Source: Paraburkholderia caribensis (GTDB lineage: Bacteria; Pseudomonadota; Gammaproteobacteria; Burkholderiales; Burkholderiaceae). From it: a stretch of 64,000 bases of DNA. The notes beneath the pieces are model-generated. The model worked only from the letters and a program-made list of their open reading frames with translations, was not told the origin of the DNA and searched no databases. Shown here piece by piece: positions 54,304-63,394 of the stretch. Made by a program: the position numbers and the translations under genes. The stretch spans positions 2,790,001 to 2,854,000 of the forward strand of contig NZ_CP026102.1 in assembly GCF_002902945.1 (NCBI RefSeq), read 5' to 3'. Every line of letters starts with the position of its first letter. The first letter of the stretch is position 1.

Positions 54304-54993
54304 ATGAGCGAAATCATCGCAGGCATCAAGATCCCCGACAGCAAGATGGCGCGCGAAGCGACGCAACTCGTGCGCGACACCGAAACCGATCTGCTCTATC
54401 ACCACTCGCGCCGCGTGTTCCTGTTCGGCGCGCTGACCGGCGAGCGCAAGCAGTTGAAGTACGACCCGGAGTTGCTGTACATCGGCGCGATGTTCCATGA
54501 CATGGGCCTGATGGAAAAATACAGCAGCGCGCACGACCGCTTCGAAGTCGACGGCGCAAACGTCGCGCGCAATTTTCTGCAGGGCTACGGCATCGACGAA
54601 AACGACATCGACATGGTGTGGGACGCGATCGCGCTGCACACCACACCAGGCATTCCGCAGTACAAGAAACCCGTGGTCGCGCTGGTGACGGCCGGCGTCG
54701 AAATGGACGTGCTGGGTCTCGCCTACGACGAGTTCTCGACGGAAGACCGCAAGCTGATCGTGGCGGCGCATCCGCGCGGCGAGAGCTTCAAGGAAAACAT
54801 CATCGATGCATTCGCGAACGGTACCAAACACAAGCCGCTGACGACGTTCGGCAACGTAAAGGCCGATGTGCTCGCGCTGAAAGACCCGGAATACAAGCGC
54901 CTGAACTTCTGCAGCATCATTCTCGGCTCGGCGTGGAACGACTCGAACGTGCAGGCGGGCACGTGCCGCAATCCCGCGCACAACCACGGCTAA
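54304..54993 (+). CDS. HD-domain hydrolase, cyanamide hydratase-like
   Basis: This 229-residue cytoplasmic protein has HD-domain metal ligands: His33/His34 in YHHSRRVF, His65-Asp66 in MFHDMGL, and further His/Asp residues in the ALHTTPGI and AHP segments. LFGALTGER and HDRFEVDGANVARNFL match the cyanamide hydratase/HDIG-like hydrolase group as I recall it. TGGAGAACCC before ATG 54304 gives the ribosome site. It stands alone, with its own terminator. The substrate is unknown; the family includes nitrile or cyanamide hydratases and phosphohydrolases. Confidence 0.8.
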   Translation: MSEIIAGIKIPDSKMAREATQLVRDTETDLLYHHSRRVFLFGALTGERKQLKYDPELLYIGAMFHDMGLMEKYSSAHDRFEVDGANVARNFLQGYGIDENDIDMVWDAIALHTTPGIPQYKKPVVALVTAGVEMDVLGLAYDEFSTEDRKLIVAAHPRGESFKENIIDAFANGTKHKPLTTFGNVKADVLALKDPEYKRLNFCSIILGSAWNDSNVQAGTCRNPAHNHG

Positions 54994-55070
54994 GCTCGAC
55001 GGTCTCTTCTCTCCTCGTCAAGGTCTGTTGACGATCAAGCCGCTTGCAGTCTCCGCTCAAGCGTGCCTTT

Positions 55071-55103
55071 GAATCCGCGTTCTCGCGAGCGCGGATTCTT
55101 TTT
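55071..55103 (+). terminator. Intrinsic terminator after the HD-domain gene
   Basis: Perfect 9-bp arms GAATCCGCG (55071-55079) and CGCGGATTC (55090-55098) flank a loop holding a CTCGCGAG mini-dyad, followed by TTTTT. It lies 78 bases after the HD gene and 41 before the end of the convergent AraC gene. Confidence 0.85.
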
Positions 55104-55143
55104 GATTGCGAAGGAACTGCGAACCGATGTGTTCGCGCTTAAC

Positions 55144-56106
55144 TCATCGCGCCGGAATCGCGCGTGACGACCGTCGAACGGTGTGCGAAGGCAACTCGCC
55201 GAACTGCGCCTTGTACGCACTGGCGAAATGCCCGAGGTGCACGAATCCCCATTGCGCGGCGGCATCGCTGACAGAGAGATCGGCCTGGCGCGTATCGAGC
55301 AACAGACGCCGAACCTGGGCGAGCCGCAACGAACGCACGTAGGCCAGAGGATTGGTTTGCACGACAGCCTGAAAGCTGTTCTGCACGGTGCGCCGGCTCA
55401 CGCGCAACTGCGTGCAGAGACTTTGGATGTCGATGAGCTCGTCGGGATGGTTGATCACGAAGTCGTGAATGCGGCGCACGATATCGGCCTGACACGCATA
55501 CGTCAGCCGGTTCGACGTCGCCGGCACGTGATACGCGAGCAGATCGACGAGCGCCTCGCTCACCTGGTTGTGCACTGCGTGCTGCGCGCGGACGTCGTCG
55601 AAGGCTTCGGGCTGCGCCAGCACGCGCTCGATCAGCGTCGCAAGCTGCAGCCCCGCGCGCGTGCACGCGGCATTCGGAATATCGAGCACTGTGCGGCGAA
55701 AGAGATTGTCGTCGAGATCGACACCCGCGCAATCGGCGACGCCCTGCAGCATGTCGGAGTCGACCACGACGCCGATCAATGCCATCTCGTCGGGCGAGTG
55801 GAATTCGAACGGCGTGCCGCCTTGCGCCATCACGAACCCGCCGCGGTCGATGCGCACGCCGCCGAACGAGAAGGCGCCCGCGCCCGCGAGCGGGATGCCA
55901 AACGTCATATGGTTGTCCGGCAACTGCCCGCGCTGCACGACGCGCAGATTCGCCGACTCGTGGAACACCTGCACGCCGTCCAGCTCGATCTGCTTCACCG
56001 CGCTGCGAAACGTGCCCGAGCCGATCTGGTCGTAACGCTGATCCCAGCCCCGCAGCGCGGCCGCGTGGTCATCGGCGTCGTTGAAGAACTGGTGATGGAC
56101 GTACAC
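55144..56106 (-). CDS. AraC-family regulator (EutR/OruR-like)
   Basis: This 320-residue regulator has an N-terminal sensing domain (about 1-200) and a C-terminal AraC-type DNA-binding domain (about 215-310, with LCTQLRVSRRTVQNSFQAVV and AQWGFVHLGHFASAYKAQFG). The overall plan is like EutR-type regulators. The start appears to be GTG 56106, with GGGGG a few bases upstream; no ATG is as well placed. It is divergent from the HpaR-like gene across 285 bp. The target is not identified by context. Confidence 0.85.
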   Translation of the reverse strand: MYVHHQFFNDADDHAAALRGWDQRYDQIGSGTFRSAVKQIELDGVQVFHESANLRVVQRGQLPDNHMTFGIPLAGAGAFSFGGVRIDRGGFVMAQGGTPFEFHSPDEMALIGVVVDSDMLQGVADCAGVDLDDNLFRRTVLDIPNAACTRAGLQLATLIERVLAQPEAFDDVRAQHAVHNQVSEALVDLLAYHVPATSNRLTYACQADIVRRIHDFVINHPDELIDIQSLCTQLRVSRRTVQNSFQAVVQTNPLAYVRSLRLAQVRRLLLDTRQADLSVSDAAAQWGFVHLGHFASAYKAQFGELPSHTVRRSSRAIPAR

Positions 56107-56391
56107 GGTGCCCCCACAATCTCAAAAAACCGCCAAGTTGCGTAGAATAAACCGACCACGCGGTCGGGAAAATATGTCCGAGGGTATGTCCTGGGCATTT
56201 TCGTCGGCTGGGCGCGACAGTCCGTGGCTTCTCATGGACGCGGCGCTGATGGCCACATTCTAGCCAGCGTCAAAAATCCGCCGAAGCCTTCCAGAACACC
56301 AGGCGCGCTAAAGAAAATCCTTAATGCCCGGCTGTTACGCCGCCAGATTTACTTATATCCTAGCGAATCGTTTTTTTGCGCCTCGATATCC

Positions 56392-56886
56392 ATGGTGATG
56401 ACCCGATCCCGCGCTGCCGCGCCGCTCGCGATGCATCGCAATCTGCCGATGCTGCTGTTGCGCGCGCGCGAACTCATGATGGCGCGGTTCCGTCCGTTGC
56501 TTACCGCGCAGGGGCTGACCGAGCAGCAATGGCGCATCATTCGCGCGCTGCATGAGAACGGGCCGCTGGAGCCCCGGCAGATATGCGCGCTGTGCACGAT
56601 TTCGAGTCCGAGTCTCGCGGGCGTGCTCGCGCGTATGGAAGATCTCGGGCATGTGACGAAAGAACGCTTCGAGGACGATCAAAGGCGCGTGCGCGTTTCG
56701 TTGACGGCGCAAAGCGAGGCAATCGTCGAGCGGATGAAGCCGATGCTGGAGGCGGAGTATCGGGCGCTGGAGGATAAGGTCGGAGAGAAGGTTGTCGGTG
56801 ATTTGTATGCGGCGGTTGATGCGTTGATCAGGGAACTGGAGGTGGGGGAAAGCCGCGAGGCGGAGGAGGATGAACGCGGGGCGTAA
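56392..56886 (+). CDS. MarR-family regulator, HpaR-like
   Basis: This is a winged-helix regulator of about 164 residues. The segment HRNLPMLLLRARELMMARFRPLL followed by LTEQQWRIIRALHENGPLEPRQIC (both in part) is characteristic of HpaR, the repressor of homoprotocatechuate catabolism. SSPSLAGVLARMEDLGHV is the recognition helix and DDQRRVRVSLT the wing. The start is ATG 56392 or 56398; the frame extends upstream without homology. No hpa catabolic gene is adjacent: a repeat and an IS element lie between it and the FAD monooxygenase/MFS pair on the opposite strand. It may regulate those or an unlinked pathway. Confidence 0.82.
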   Translation: MVMTRSRAAAPLAMHRNLPMLLLRARELMMARFRPLLTAQGLTEQQWRIIRALHENGPLEPRQICALCTISSPSLAGVLARMEDLGHVTKERFEDDQRRVRVSLTAQSEAIVERMKPMLEAEYRALEDKVGEKVVGDLYAAVDALIRELEVGESREAEEDERGA

Positions 56887-56904
56887 GGCGAGTGGGTTTG
56901 CGGT

Positions 56905-57050
56905 GGCATCCGCGATACGTTAGCGTGCTTCACGCTTCTTGATTTGGTGTTTTAGGCTTTGCGATGGCATCCGCGATACGTTAGCGTGCTTCACGCTTCT
57001 TGATTTGGTGTTTTAGCCTTTGCGCTGGCATCCGCGATTTGTTAGCTCGC
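56905..57050 (+). repeat. 61-bp direct tandem repeats (2.4 copies)
   Basis: GGCATCCGCGAT starts recur at 56905, 56966 and 57027, a 61-bp period. The first two units are nearly identical; the third diverges after about 24 bases and leads into the large inverted repeat. An inverted counterpart of the unit start occurs at about 59048-59060 beyond the IS. There is no coding content. Confidence 0.85.
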
Positions 57051-57633
57051 TTCACGCGTCGCCCCTGTGCGGGGCGGCACCTACTTTTCTTTGCCGCCGC
57101 AAAGAAAAGTAGGCAAAAGAAAGCGGCTCACACCGCCAGCCCTTGACCTTTGTTCACGGGCCCCCAACGTCCCCACCCTTCACACACCAGCGCCTTGGTT
57201 GGTGCCCGTTGCCAACGCTTCGAACAGGTGCCTCACCCGCTTCGATTACCCGTACCCGGGCCAGCGGCAGCGAACGGTATGTGCCGCCCAGGTGGCAAAC
57301 TGTGTGTAGGTTGTCGCGTCGTATAGGGTGGCGCTCTTACCGGGTGGGACGCGTGCGCTAATGGTCCGGAGTGAGGCGTGTGGAGCACCGAGGGCCGACA
57401 CACAGTTTGCCACCTGGGCGGCGGTGGCCTGTCTGGCGCGGTGTGCTGAAACACGGGTGGGTGAAGCGGGTGAGGCGCTCATTCAGAGCGCTGGCAACGA
57501 GCACGGGCCACGTGGTTGCCGTGTGAAGTGTAAGAACCTGTGGGGGCCCTCAGGCAGAAAAAAGAGCTGGCGGTGTGAGCCGCTTTCTTTTGCCTACTTT
57601 TCTTTGCGGCGGCAAAGAAAAGTAGGTGCCGCC

Positions 57634-59004
57634 GGGCCTATCCGTCATTTTGTGGGCGAGGCATATCATGAGAGGTAAAAGTCATGGATATGCCAATGAA
57701 GAAGAAACGCACGGTGGCGTCTCAGGCAGCGGCCCGAGGGCCGCTGCCTGAACTGCCCAAAGCACTGCTGGACGAGCTGGTCAAGGGGCCGATGACGCCG
57801 ACCGAGGTGCAGGATCTGATGCTGGCGTTTAACAAGGCGATTATCGAACGCGCGATGGGTGCGGAGATGAATCTGCATCTGGGGTATCCACCGGGCGAAT
57901 CCAAACCCGCTGGCCAGGCCAACGAGCGCAACGGCGCCAGCCGCAAGACGGTCATCACCGATCGTGGCGTCGTCCGGGTCGAGTTGCCGCGCGACCGCGA
58001 CGGCAGCTTCGAGCCGATCCTGATCCCCAAACACGAACGCCGCTTCACCGGCTTTGACGAGCGCATCATCGCGATGTACGCGCGTGGCATGAGCGTGCGC
58101 GAGATCCAGGCCTTTCTGGCCGAGAGCTACGGCACCGAGGTGTCGCCCGATTTCATCAGCTCGGTCACCGACGAGGTGATGGCCGAAACGCTGGCCTGGC
58201 AGAACCGTCCGCTCGAGACGATGTATCCGGTGGTCTTCTTCGACGCGTTGCGGGTCAAGATCCGCGATGACGGTGTGGTCAGCAACAAGGCGGTGTATCT
58301 GGCTCTGGGCATTCAGGCGGACGGCCAGCGCGATGTGCTGGGCCTGTGGATTGAGCAGACCGAGGGCGCGAAGTTCTGGCTCAAGGTGTTCAACGAACTC
58401 AAGACCCGCGGCTGCCAGGACATCCTGATTGCGGTCGTTGACGGCCTGAAGGGGCTGACCGACGCGATCGGCGCAGCTTACCCGAAGACGGCGGTGCAGA
58501 CCTGCATCGTGCATCTGATCCGCAACAGCCTGGAATACGCTGGCTGGAAGGACCGCAAGGCTGTCGCCCAGGCGCTGCGTCCGATCTACGCAGCTGCCAG
58601 CGAAGAGGCAGCGAAGCAGGCTCTGCAGGCCTTTGCTGATGGGCCATGGGGCGCGAAATACCCGACTATCGTGCAGTCCTGGCAGCGCGCCTGGGAGCAC
58701 GTCACGCCGTTCTTCGTGTTTCCACCCGAGATCCGGCGGGTCGTGTACACCACGAACGCCATTGAGAGTCTGAACATGCAGTTGCGCAAGATCATCAAGA
58801 CCCGCGGTCACTTCCCCAATGACGAGGCTGCAATCAAGCTACTCTGGCTGGCATTGCGCAACGTCCTGGCCAAAAACGTGCGCTCAGCCTTCGACTGGAA
58901 GTCAGCCATGAACCAGTTTGCTATTCTGTTTGGCGATCGATTTACGCAGGCGCGCGGCTAACGATTCCTTTAACCGCCTCGCCCACAAAAATGCGGACAG
59001 GCTC
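57634..59004 (+). mobile_element. IS256-family insertion sequence with 8-bp target duplication
   Basis: This 1371-bp element is bounded by imperfect 29-bp terminal inverted repeats (57634-57662 and 58976-59004; 24 of 29 match, inner half perfect). An exact 8-bp direct repeat GTGCCGCC lies at 57626-57633 and 59005-59012. It holds one transposase gene. The intact ends, target duplication and full-length transposase indicate a recent insertion. The target is the right arm of the palindromic repeat, which still matches the left arm if the IS and one duplication copy are removed. Confidence 0.93.
57684..58961 (+). CDS. IS256-family transposase
   Basis: This 425-residue transposase (mutator type) has DDE catalytic residues in the expected places: Asp187 in VVFFDALRVK, Asp253 in AVVDGLKGL and Glu361 in TTNAIESLN. 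The N-terminal half carries a helical DNA-binding region and LPRDRDGSFEP (about 101-111), typical of the family. The gene fills the IS from 21 bases inside the left repeat to 14 before the right repeat. It appears intact with no frameshift, so the element is probably active. Confidence 0.95.
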   Translation: MDMPMKKKRTVASQAAARGPLPELPKALLDELVKGPMTPTEVQDLMLAFNKAIIERAMGAEMNLHLGYPPGESKPAGQANERNGASRKTVITDRGVVRVELPRDRDGSFEPILIPKHERRFTGFDERIIAMYARGMSVREIQAFLAESYGTEVSPDFISSVTDEVMAETLAWQNRPLETMYPVVFFDALRVKIRDDGVVSNKAVYLALGIQADGQRDVLGLWIEQTEGAKFWLKVFNELKTRGCQDILIAVVDGLKGLTDAIGAAYPKTAVQTCIVHLIRNSLEYAGWKDRKAVAQALRPIYAAASEEAAKQALQAFADGPWGAKYPTIVQSWQRAWEHVTPFFVFPPEIRRVVYTTNAIESLNMQLRKIIKTRGHFPNDEAAIKLLWLALRNVLAKNVRSAFDWKSAMNQFAILFGDRFTQARG

Positions 59005-59131
59005 GTGCCGCCCCGCACAGGGGCGACGCCTGAAGCACGCTAACGATTCGCGGATGCCAGCGCAAAAGCAAATCACGAATGCCCACCCCAAAACCCAAAA
59101 CACCAAACGATCAATCCATGAACCACAAAAG

Positions 59132-59311
59132 CTACCCGCTTACCCCATCGCCCGCCGCCTCGATCAACTTCAACGACACATCGGCATCGTCAATCCTCTC
59201 AATCGCCAGCAGCGCAAACCTCGCCAGAAACATCGGCGCATTCGCCTCACCGACTTGAGTCATCGTCCTACACAGCCGCGTATAGACAGTATCGAGTTCC
59301 GCATCGGTCAT
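59132..59311 (-). CDS. DUF2783 small protein
   Basis: This 59-residue protein starts at ATG 59311, with GGAGAACGC in front; the frame runs further upstream but overlaps the monooxygenase gene. ELDTVYTRLCRTM and ANAPMFLARFALLAIERIDD resemble DUF2783 proteins, short helical proteins that recur beside FAD-dependent aromatic monooxygenases. It follows that gene by 25 bases, so it is co-transcribed. Its role is unknown; it may be a partner or stabiliser. Confidence 0.78.
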   Translation of the reverse strand: MTDAELDTVYTRLCRTMTQVGEANAPMFLARFALLAIERIDDADVSLKLIEAAGDGVSG

Positions 59312-59336
59312 CGCGTTCTCCATTCGTTGAATCGGT

Positions 59337-61034
59337 TCATCGAGCAAGCGCGCGCGTAATCGCCGCATCGACATCGTCCGCGCGCGCATTGCGCCAGCGC
59401 CCCAGCACATGTCCATCGGGGCGCACCAGATACACCGTGCCCGGCTTCGCGTCATAACGCCCGAAGATGCGTCCCGTGTGATCCCACGCGTGCACACCCC
59501 GCGCCTGGGCACGCAAATGCGCGCTGATCGACACAACCTTGAACGGCACCCCACGTTCACGCATCGCTTGCGCAAGCGCGGTGAAATCAGCGGACACTTC
59601 ACCCTCGTCGCTAAAACACAGCGCCGTAAACCGCGCACCGACAAGATCGGTCAAATGCGCCTCACGCGCATGCCCACCTTCAGCAATCGTCAGCGGAAAC
59701 TCGGCGAGCACCGCCCCCGGCACAGGCCCAGCACCAAACCCATCGCCGTCGGCAACATTCAACGGCGACTGCACATAAGTAATCGCCGACGTCTGCCGCG
59801 GATTAATCAGCGAGCGCACACCCGGATGCTCCACAGCAAGACTCAACACCGCCTTGCGCATCAGATCGAATGCAAATGAAGGCGGGGCCATGAACTCGGT
59901 GCTCTTCGTGCCATAACTCAAATTCTCATGCGTAGCGGCAACACGTTCATCCGAATAACTGTCGAGCAACGCATCAGACGCCAATCCCTTCACGACAAAC
60001 GCCAGCTTCCACGCGATATTGTCCGCATCGTCAATACCCGAATTCGCGCCGCGCACACCGAAGATCGGCACGAGATGCGCAGCATCGCCCGCGAACATCA
60101 CGCGCCGATGACGATAGCGCTCGAGCGTCAACGCATTGGCCTTGTAGATCGTGATCCAGATCGGCGCCCACTCGCCTTTCTCTCCCATCATGTCGAGCAG
60201 GCTTTGCACGCGCGGCATAACGTTTTCAGGCTTCACGGCCTGCCCCGCGTCTTCGCCATCGCGCAACTGATAGTCGATGCGCCACACGTTATCCGGCTGC
60301 TTGTGCACGAGCACGGTCGAACCCGGATTCGACGAAGGATCGAAATACGCGAGACGTTCCGTCGGACGATCGCTTCGCAGTTCGATATCGACGATCACAT
60401 AACGCCCTTCGTAGCTCGTGCCTTGCAACTGCAAGCCGAGCGCTTCGCGGATCGTGCTGCGCCCGCCATCGGCGGCGACAACCCAGTCCGTTTCCAGCGC
60501 GTAGTCGCCATCAGGCGTGCCCAGTTGCAGCGTTGCGCCGTCATCGCGCGAATCGATCGACTTCACGCGCGTCTGCCAGCGGATATCGATCAGATCGGCG
60601 CGCTTCTCCGCCGCATCCAGCAAGAACTGTTCGATGTGATATTGCGCGAGGTTCACCATCGGCGGCAGCTTCTGGTTTTCGTCCTGCGGCATCGTGAAGT
60701 GCAGCACTTCCGTCTCGCGATAGAAGCTGCGGCCGCCCGTCCACGGCAAGCCCGTTTTCAGAAAGCCATCGAGTGCGCCAAGCCGTTCGATGATCTCCAG
60801 GCTGCGGCGTGAAATGCAGATCGCGCGGCTGCCATAGCAGACGGAATCGTCCGCTTCGATCAGCACGCAGCGCACGCCGTGATTCGCCAGACCGAGCGCG
60901 ACAGCGAGACCGACGGGCCCACCGCCGACAATCGTCACCGCATGACGCTGCGCGTCCACACCCTCTTTCAATTGCGGCACGCGCGCTGCGTACTTTTTCG
61001 CGGTGAACGGATACGGTTTGAATTGCTTGTTCAT
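59337..61034 (-). CDS. FAD-dependent aromatic-ring-type monooxygenase
   Basis: This 565-residue group A flavoprotein hydroxylase (PheA/TfdB/MhpA-like) has the FAD-binding GxGxxG variant VGGGPVGLAVALG (about 36-48), the DG motif VVAADGGRSTIREALG (about 185-200), and GDAAHLVPIFGVRGANSGIDDADNIAWKLA (in part, about 315-345). A C-terminal thioredoxin-like domain ends in GTVYLVRPDGHVLGRW. It would insert oxygen into a phenolic substrate using NAD(P)H. Downstream are DUF2783, and upstream in the same direction an MFS transporter and a LuxR regulator. Together they look like a small catabolic unit. Confidence 0.88.
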   Translation of the reverse strand: MNKQFKPYPFTAKKYAARVPQLKEGVDAQRHAVTIVGGGPVGLAVALGLANHGVRCVLIEADDSVCYGSRAICISRRSLEIIERLGALDGFLKTGLPWTGGRSFYRETEVLHFTMPQDENQKLPPMVNLAQYHIEQFLLDAAEKRADLIDIRWQTRVKSIDSRDDGATLQLGTPDGDYALETDWVVAADGGRSTIREALGLQLQGTSYEGRYVIVDIELRSDRPTERLAYFDPSSNPGSTVLVHKQPDNVWRIDYQLRDGEDAGQAVKPENVMPRVQSLLDMMGEKGEWAPIWITIYKANALTLERYRHRRVMFAGDAAHLVPIFGVRGANSGIDDADNIAWKLAFVVKGLASDALLDSYSDERVAATHENLSYGTKSTEFMAPPSFAFDLMRKAVLSLAVEHPGVRSLINPRQTSAITYVQSPLNVADGDGFGAGPVPGAVLAEFPLTIAEGGHAREAHLTDLVGARFTALCFSDEGEVSADFTALAQAMRERGVPFKVVSISAHLRAQARGVHAWDHTGRIFGRYDAKPGTVYLVRPDGHVLGRWRNARADDVDAAITRALAR

Positions 61035-61056
61035 CCAATGCTCCAGATCGATTCCT

Positions 61057-62421
61057 TCAGGCGAGCCGCGCGTGTGGCGCTTCGCGTTTGTCCATCGGCA
61101 ACAGCGTCACGATGATCACGCCGATCACCAGCAGCACCGCCGAATACAGCAGCCCCGCCGAAAAGCTGTGCGTCGCGTCCTTCAGCCATCCGACGATCAG
61201 CGGGTTGAGCGCCGAACTGATGTTGCCCGTCGCGTTGATCACGGCAATGCCGATGGCGCGTGCGCGAAAGCTCAACGCATGATCGGGCGTGGTCCAGAAG
61301 ATCGACATCGCCGTGTACGAACCGGCCGACGCAAGACACACGCCGACCATGCGCATGGCCGGATTCGACGAATATGCGGTGCACAGCCAGCCCGCAGCAG
61401 AGAACAGCATCGGAATCATCAGATGCCATTTGCGCTCCTGCTTGCGGTCAGAGCGGCGTCCCCACCAGATCATCGCAACGATCGTGCACACCTGCGGAAT
61501 CGCGGCGAGCAGGCCAATCGTGCGATTGCTCGCATCCGCGCTAAAGCTCTTCACGATCAGCGGCGTCCACACGGCGACCATTGCCAGCGTGTTGACTAGG
61601 CAGAAGTACGCAATCGCAAACTTCACGACAGCCGGCGACAGCAGTTCACTGACGATACTTTTCTCGCGACTCGCACGAGCATCCACAGCAACGCCCTGCC
61701 GATGTTCCGCAGCAAGCGTTGCGGCGAGCGTGCGCTTTTCTTCGTCGTCGAGCCAGCGCGCCTGTTGCGGACTGTCGTCGAGATACGCGTACACAGCGAG
61801 ACCCAGAATCGCCGATGGCAAGCCTTCGAGCAGAAAGAGCCATTGCCACCCCTTCAGCCCAAGCGTGCCGTCGAGTCCGAGAATAAAGCCCGACAACGCC
61901 GAGCCGGCAGCCGCCGTGACGGGCATCGCTATCATGAACAGCGCGTTGGCGCGCGCCCGATACGCAGCCGGAAACCAGTAGGTCAGATACAGCAGGATGC
62001 CTGGCAAAAAGCCCGCTTCCGTCACGCCCACCAGCACGCGCAACACGTACAGCGTGCCCGGGCTCGAGGCGAACATCGTCGCCGTCGAAGCCAGTCCCCA
62101 CGCGATCATGATCGTGCCGATCCATCTGCGCGCGCCGATGCGCGCCAGCACGACGTTGCCCGGAATGCCGAACGCGATGTAGGCGACGTAGAAGAGCGTC
62201 GTCGCGAGACCGAATTGCGTGCTCGTGAGCCCGAGGTCCTTCATCATCGTCAGGCCGGCGAAGCCGATGTTGATGCGGTCGAGAAACGAGAAGAAGAACA
62301 GCGCGAACAGGAACCCCAGCAGATGCCGCGATACCTTGGCGATGACGGGCTGTTCGTGCGCATGCGGCGCGGTGGTGGCAGGCGTCGCATGCAGCGAGCC
62401 GGCTCGCGAGGAGGTGTCCAT
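61057..62421 (-). CDS. MFS transporter, anion:cation symporter type
   Basis: This 454-residue protein has twelve predicted helices beginning near residue 30. The first helix region has FLDRINIGFAGLTM, and the loop between helices 2 and 3 has VLARIGARRWIG, both typical of the ACS family that imports aromatic acids, tartrate or hexuronates. A central cytoplasmic loop (about 215-265) is charged. It ends 22 bases before the monooxygenase gene, so it probably imports that enzyme's substrate, perhaps an aromatic acid. The exact substrate cannot be read. Confidence 0.88.
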   Translation of the reverse strand: MDTSSRAGSLHATPATTAPHAHEQPVIAKVSRHLLGFLFALFFFSFLDRINIGFAGLTMMKDLGLTSTQFGLATTLFYVAYIAFGIPGNVVLARIGARRWIGTIMIAWGLASTATMFASSPGTLYVLRVLVGVTEAGFLPGILLYLTYWFPAAYRARANALFMIAMPVTAAAGSALSGFILGLDGTLGLKGWQWLFLLEGLPSAILGLAVYAYLDDSPQQARWLDDEEKRTLAATLAAEHRQGVAVDARASREKSIVSELLSPAVVKFAIAYFCLVNTLAMVAVWTPLIVKSFSADASNRTIGLLAAIPQVCTIVAMIWWGRRSDRKQERKWHLMIPMLFSAAGWLCTAYSSNPAMRMVGVCLASAGSYTAMSIFWTTPDHALSFRARAIGIAVINATGNISSALNPLIVGWLKDATHSFSAGLLYSAVLLVIGVIIVTLLPMDKREAPHARLA

Positions 62422-62575
62422 ACCGTTGTCTCCGATGTTGTCGCTTTCTGATGCGTCGCAGTATGGAGCGCGGCTATGTACGGCCTGTCCTCATTTTGGG
62501 TACAACGTGGCGCCTGTTCAGGCCTGGGGAAAACGCGGATACGTCAGCGCAAATGCGCTGAAGAAAAGGAATGCG

Positions 62576-63394
62576 TCAGACCTTGCCCGGCCCGATGCAC
62601 AGCGCAAACAGCTGCCGCTGGCTCGAAATGCCGAGCCGCCGGAACGCGCGCTTCTGATACGTGACGACGCTTGTCGCCTTGATGCCCATCGTGTCGCCGA
62701 TTTCCTGCGCCGAGCGTCCTTCGAGCACGCCCGTCAGCACGTCGAGTTCGCGCTTCGACAGTTCGGGACAGAGGCCGCGCACGCGCGCGAGCATCAGATG
62801 CGAGATCGCCAGATCGCGCTGGCCGCAGATCGCGTAGTGATGCTTCGCCGCGTGCGCGATCAACGGCGCCATCGCTTCGATCAACGCGATCTCGCGCGGA
62901 TGGTAATTGCCGAAGCGGCGATCGCGATACAGGTTCACCGAGAGCCAGATATCGGGCGTCGGCTGCACGAGCAGCGAGACGCGGTCCGACACGTTCGGCT
63001 GCTGATAGCAGGCCGCGCGATACGCTTCGTTGAGGATGTCTTCGCTCGTCTGCTGATGCAGCACGAGTGTCGAGCCGGGCTTGTCGCTGCGTGCCGACGA
63101 AACGATCTTCTGATTGCCGTCGAGCGCATAGAAGTGGCGCGCGTAAGTATCGGCGACGTCGCGCAGAAAACGCCCGCCGCGATGGTCCGCCACGGAAACA
63201 GTACGCGGCCGGTTGCCGAACTCGTACGCGAAGATCGTGCACTGCGAAATCGCCGCGATGTCGCCGAGCAGCTTCAGCACTTCGGCGGCGAGCGCATTCG
63301 TATCGTCGCTGCCGATCGACGACACGAGGCCCGTCGCGCGGCTGAGATCCAGCTGCCCTTGCGAAACGGGACGGTCGAGACGCCATGAACGCAT
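62576..63394 (-). CDS. LuxR-family transcriptional regulator
   Basis: This 272-residue protein has an N-terminal domain of about 195 residues with no clear autoinducer motif, followed by a C-terminal LuxR helix-turn-helix (about 203-265, LSKRELDVLTGVLEGRSAQEIGDTMGIKATSVVTY, in part). The first gene downstream in the same direction is the MFS transporter (154 bp away), so it probably controls the transporter/monooxygenase unit. The start is ATG 63394. Confidence 0.86.
   Translation of the reverse strand: MRSWRLDRPVSQGQLDLSRATGLVSSIGSDDTNALAAEVLKLLGDIAAISQCTIFAYEFGNRPRTVSVADHRGGRFLRDVADTYARHFYALDGNQKIVSSARSDKPGSTLVLHQQTSEDILNEAYRAACYQQPNVSDRVSLLVQPTPDIWLSVNLYRDRRFGNYHPREIALIEAMAPLIAHAAKHHYAICGQRDLAISHLMLARVRGLCPELSKRELDVLTGVLEGRSAQEIGDTMGIKATSVVTYQKRAFRRLGISSQRQLFALCIGPGKV

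Larger units (their letters stand above)
57020..59068. repeat. Large palindromic intergenic repeat, right arm split by an IS
   Basis: Arms 57073-57140 and 57566-57633 are perfect inverted repeats of 68 bp. Homology continues outward from the left arm to about 57020 and, across the IS and its target duplication, to 59013-59068 on the right. The 425-bp core between the arms is itself partly inverted, including a perfect 24-bp pair at 57284-57307 and 57398-57421. The core (57141-57565) shows no credible gene. Similar palindromes are, as I recall, frequent in Paraburkholderia genomes. Confidence 0.9.

Noticed and set aside
57141..57565. Short open frames in the core of the palindrome
   Set aside because: They depend on the repeat sequence, have no start signals, and their translations are Arg/Pro-rich without domain features.
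57020..57633. CRISPR-like array suggested by repeated segments
   Set aside because: Repeats are inverted and nested rather than short regularly spaced direct repeats, and there are no cas genes.
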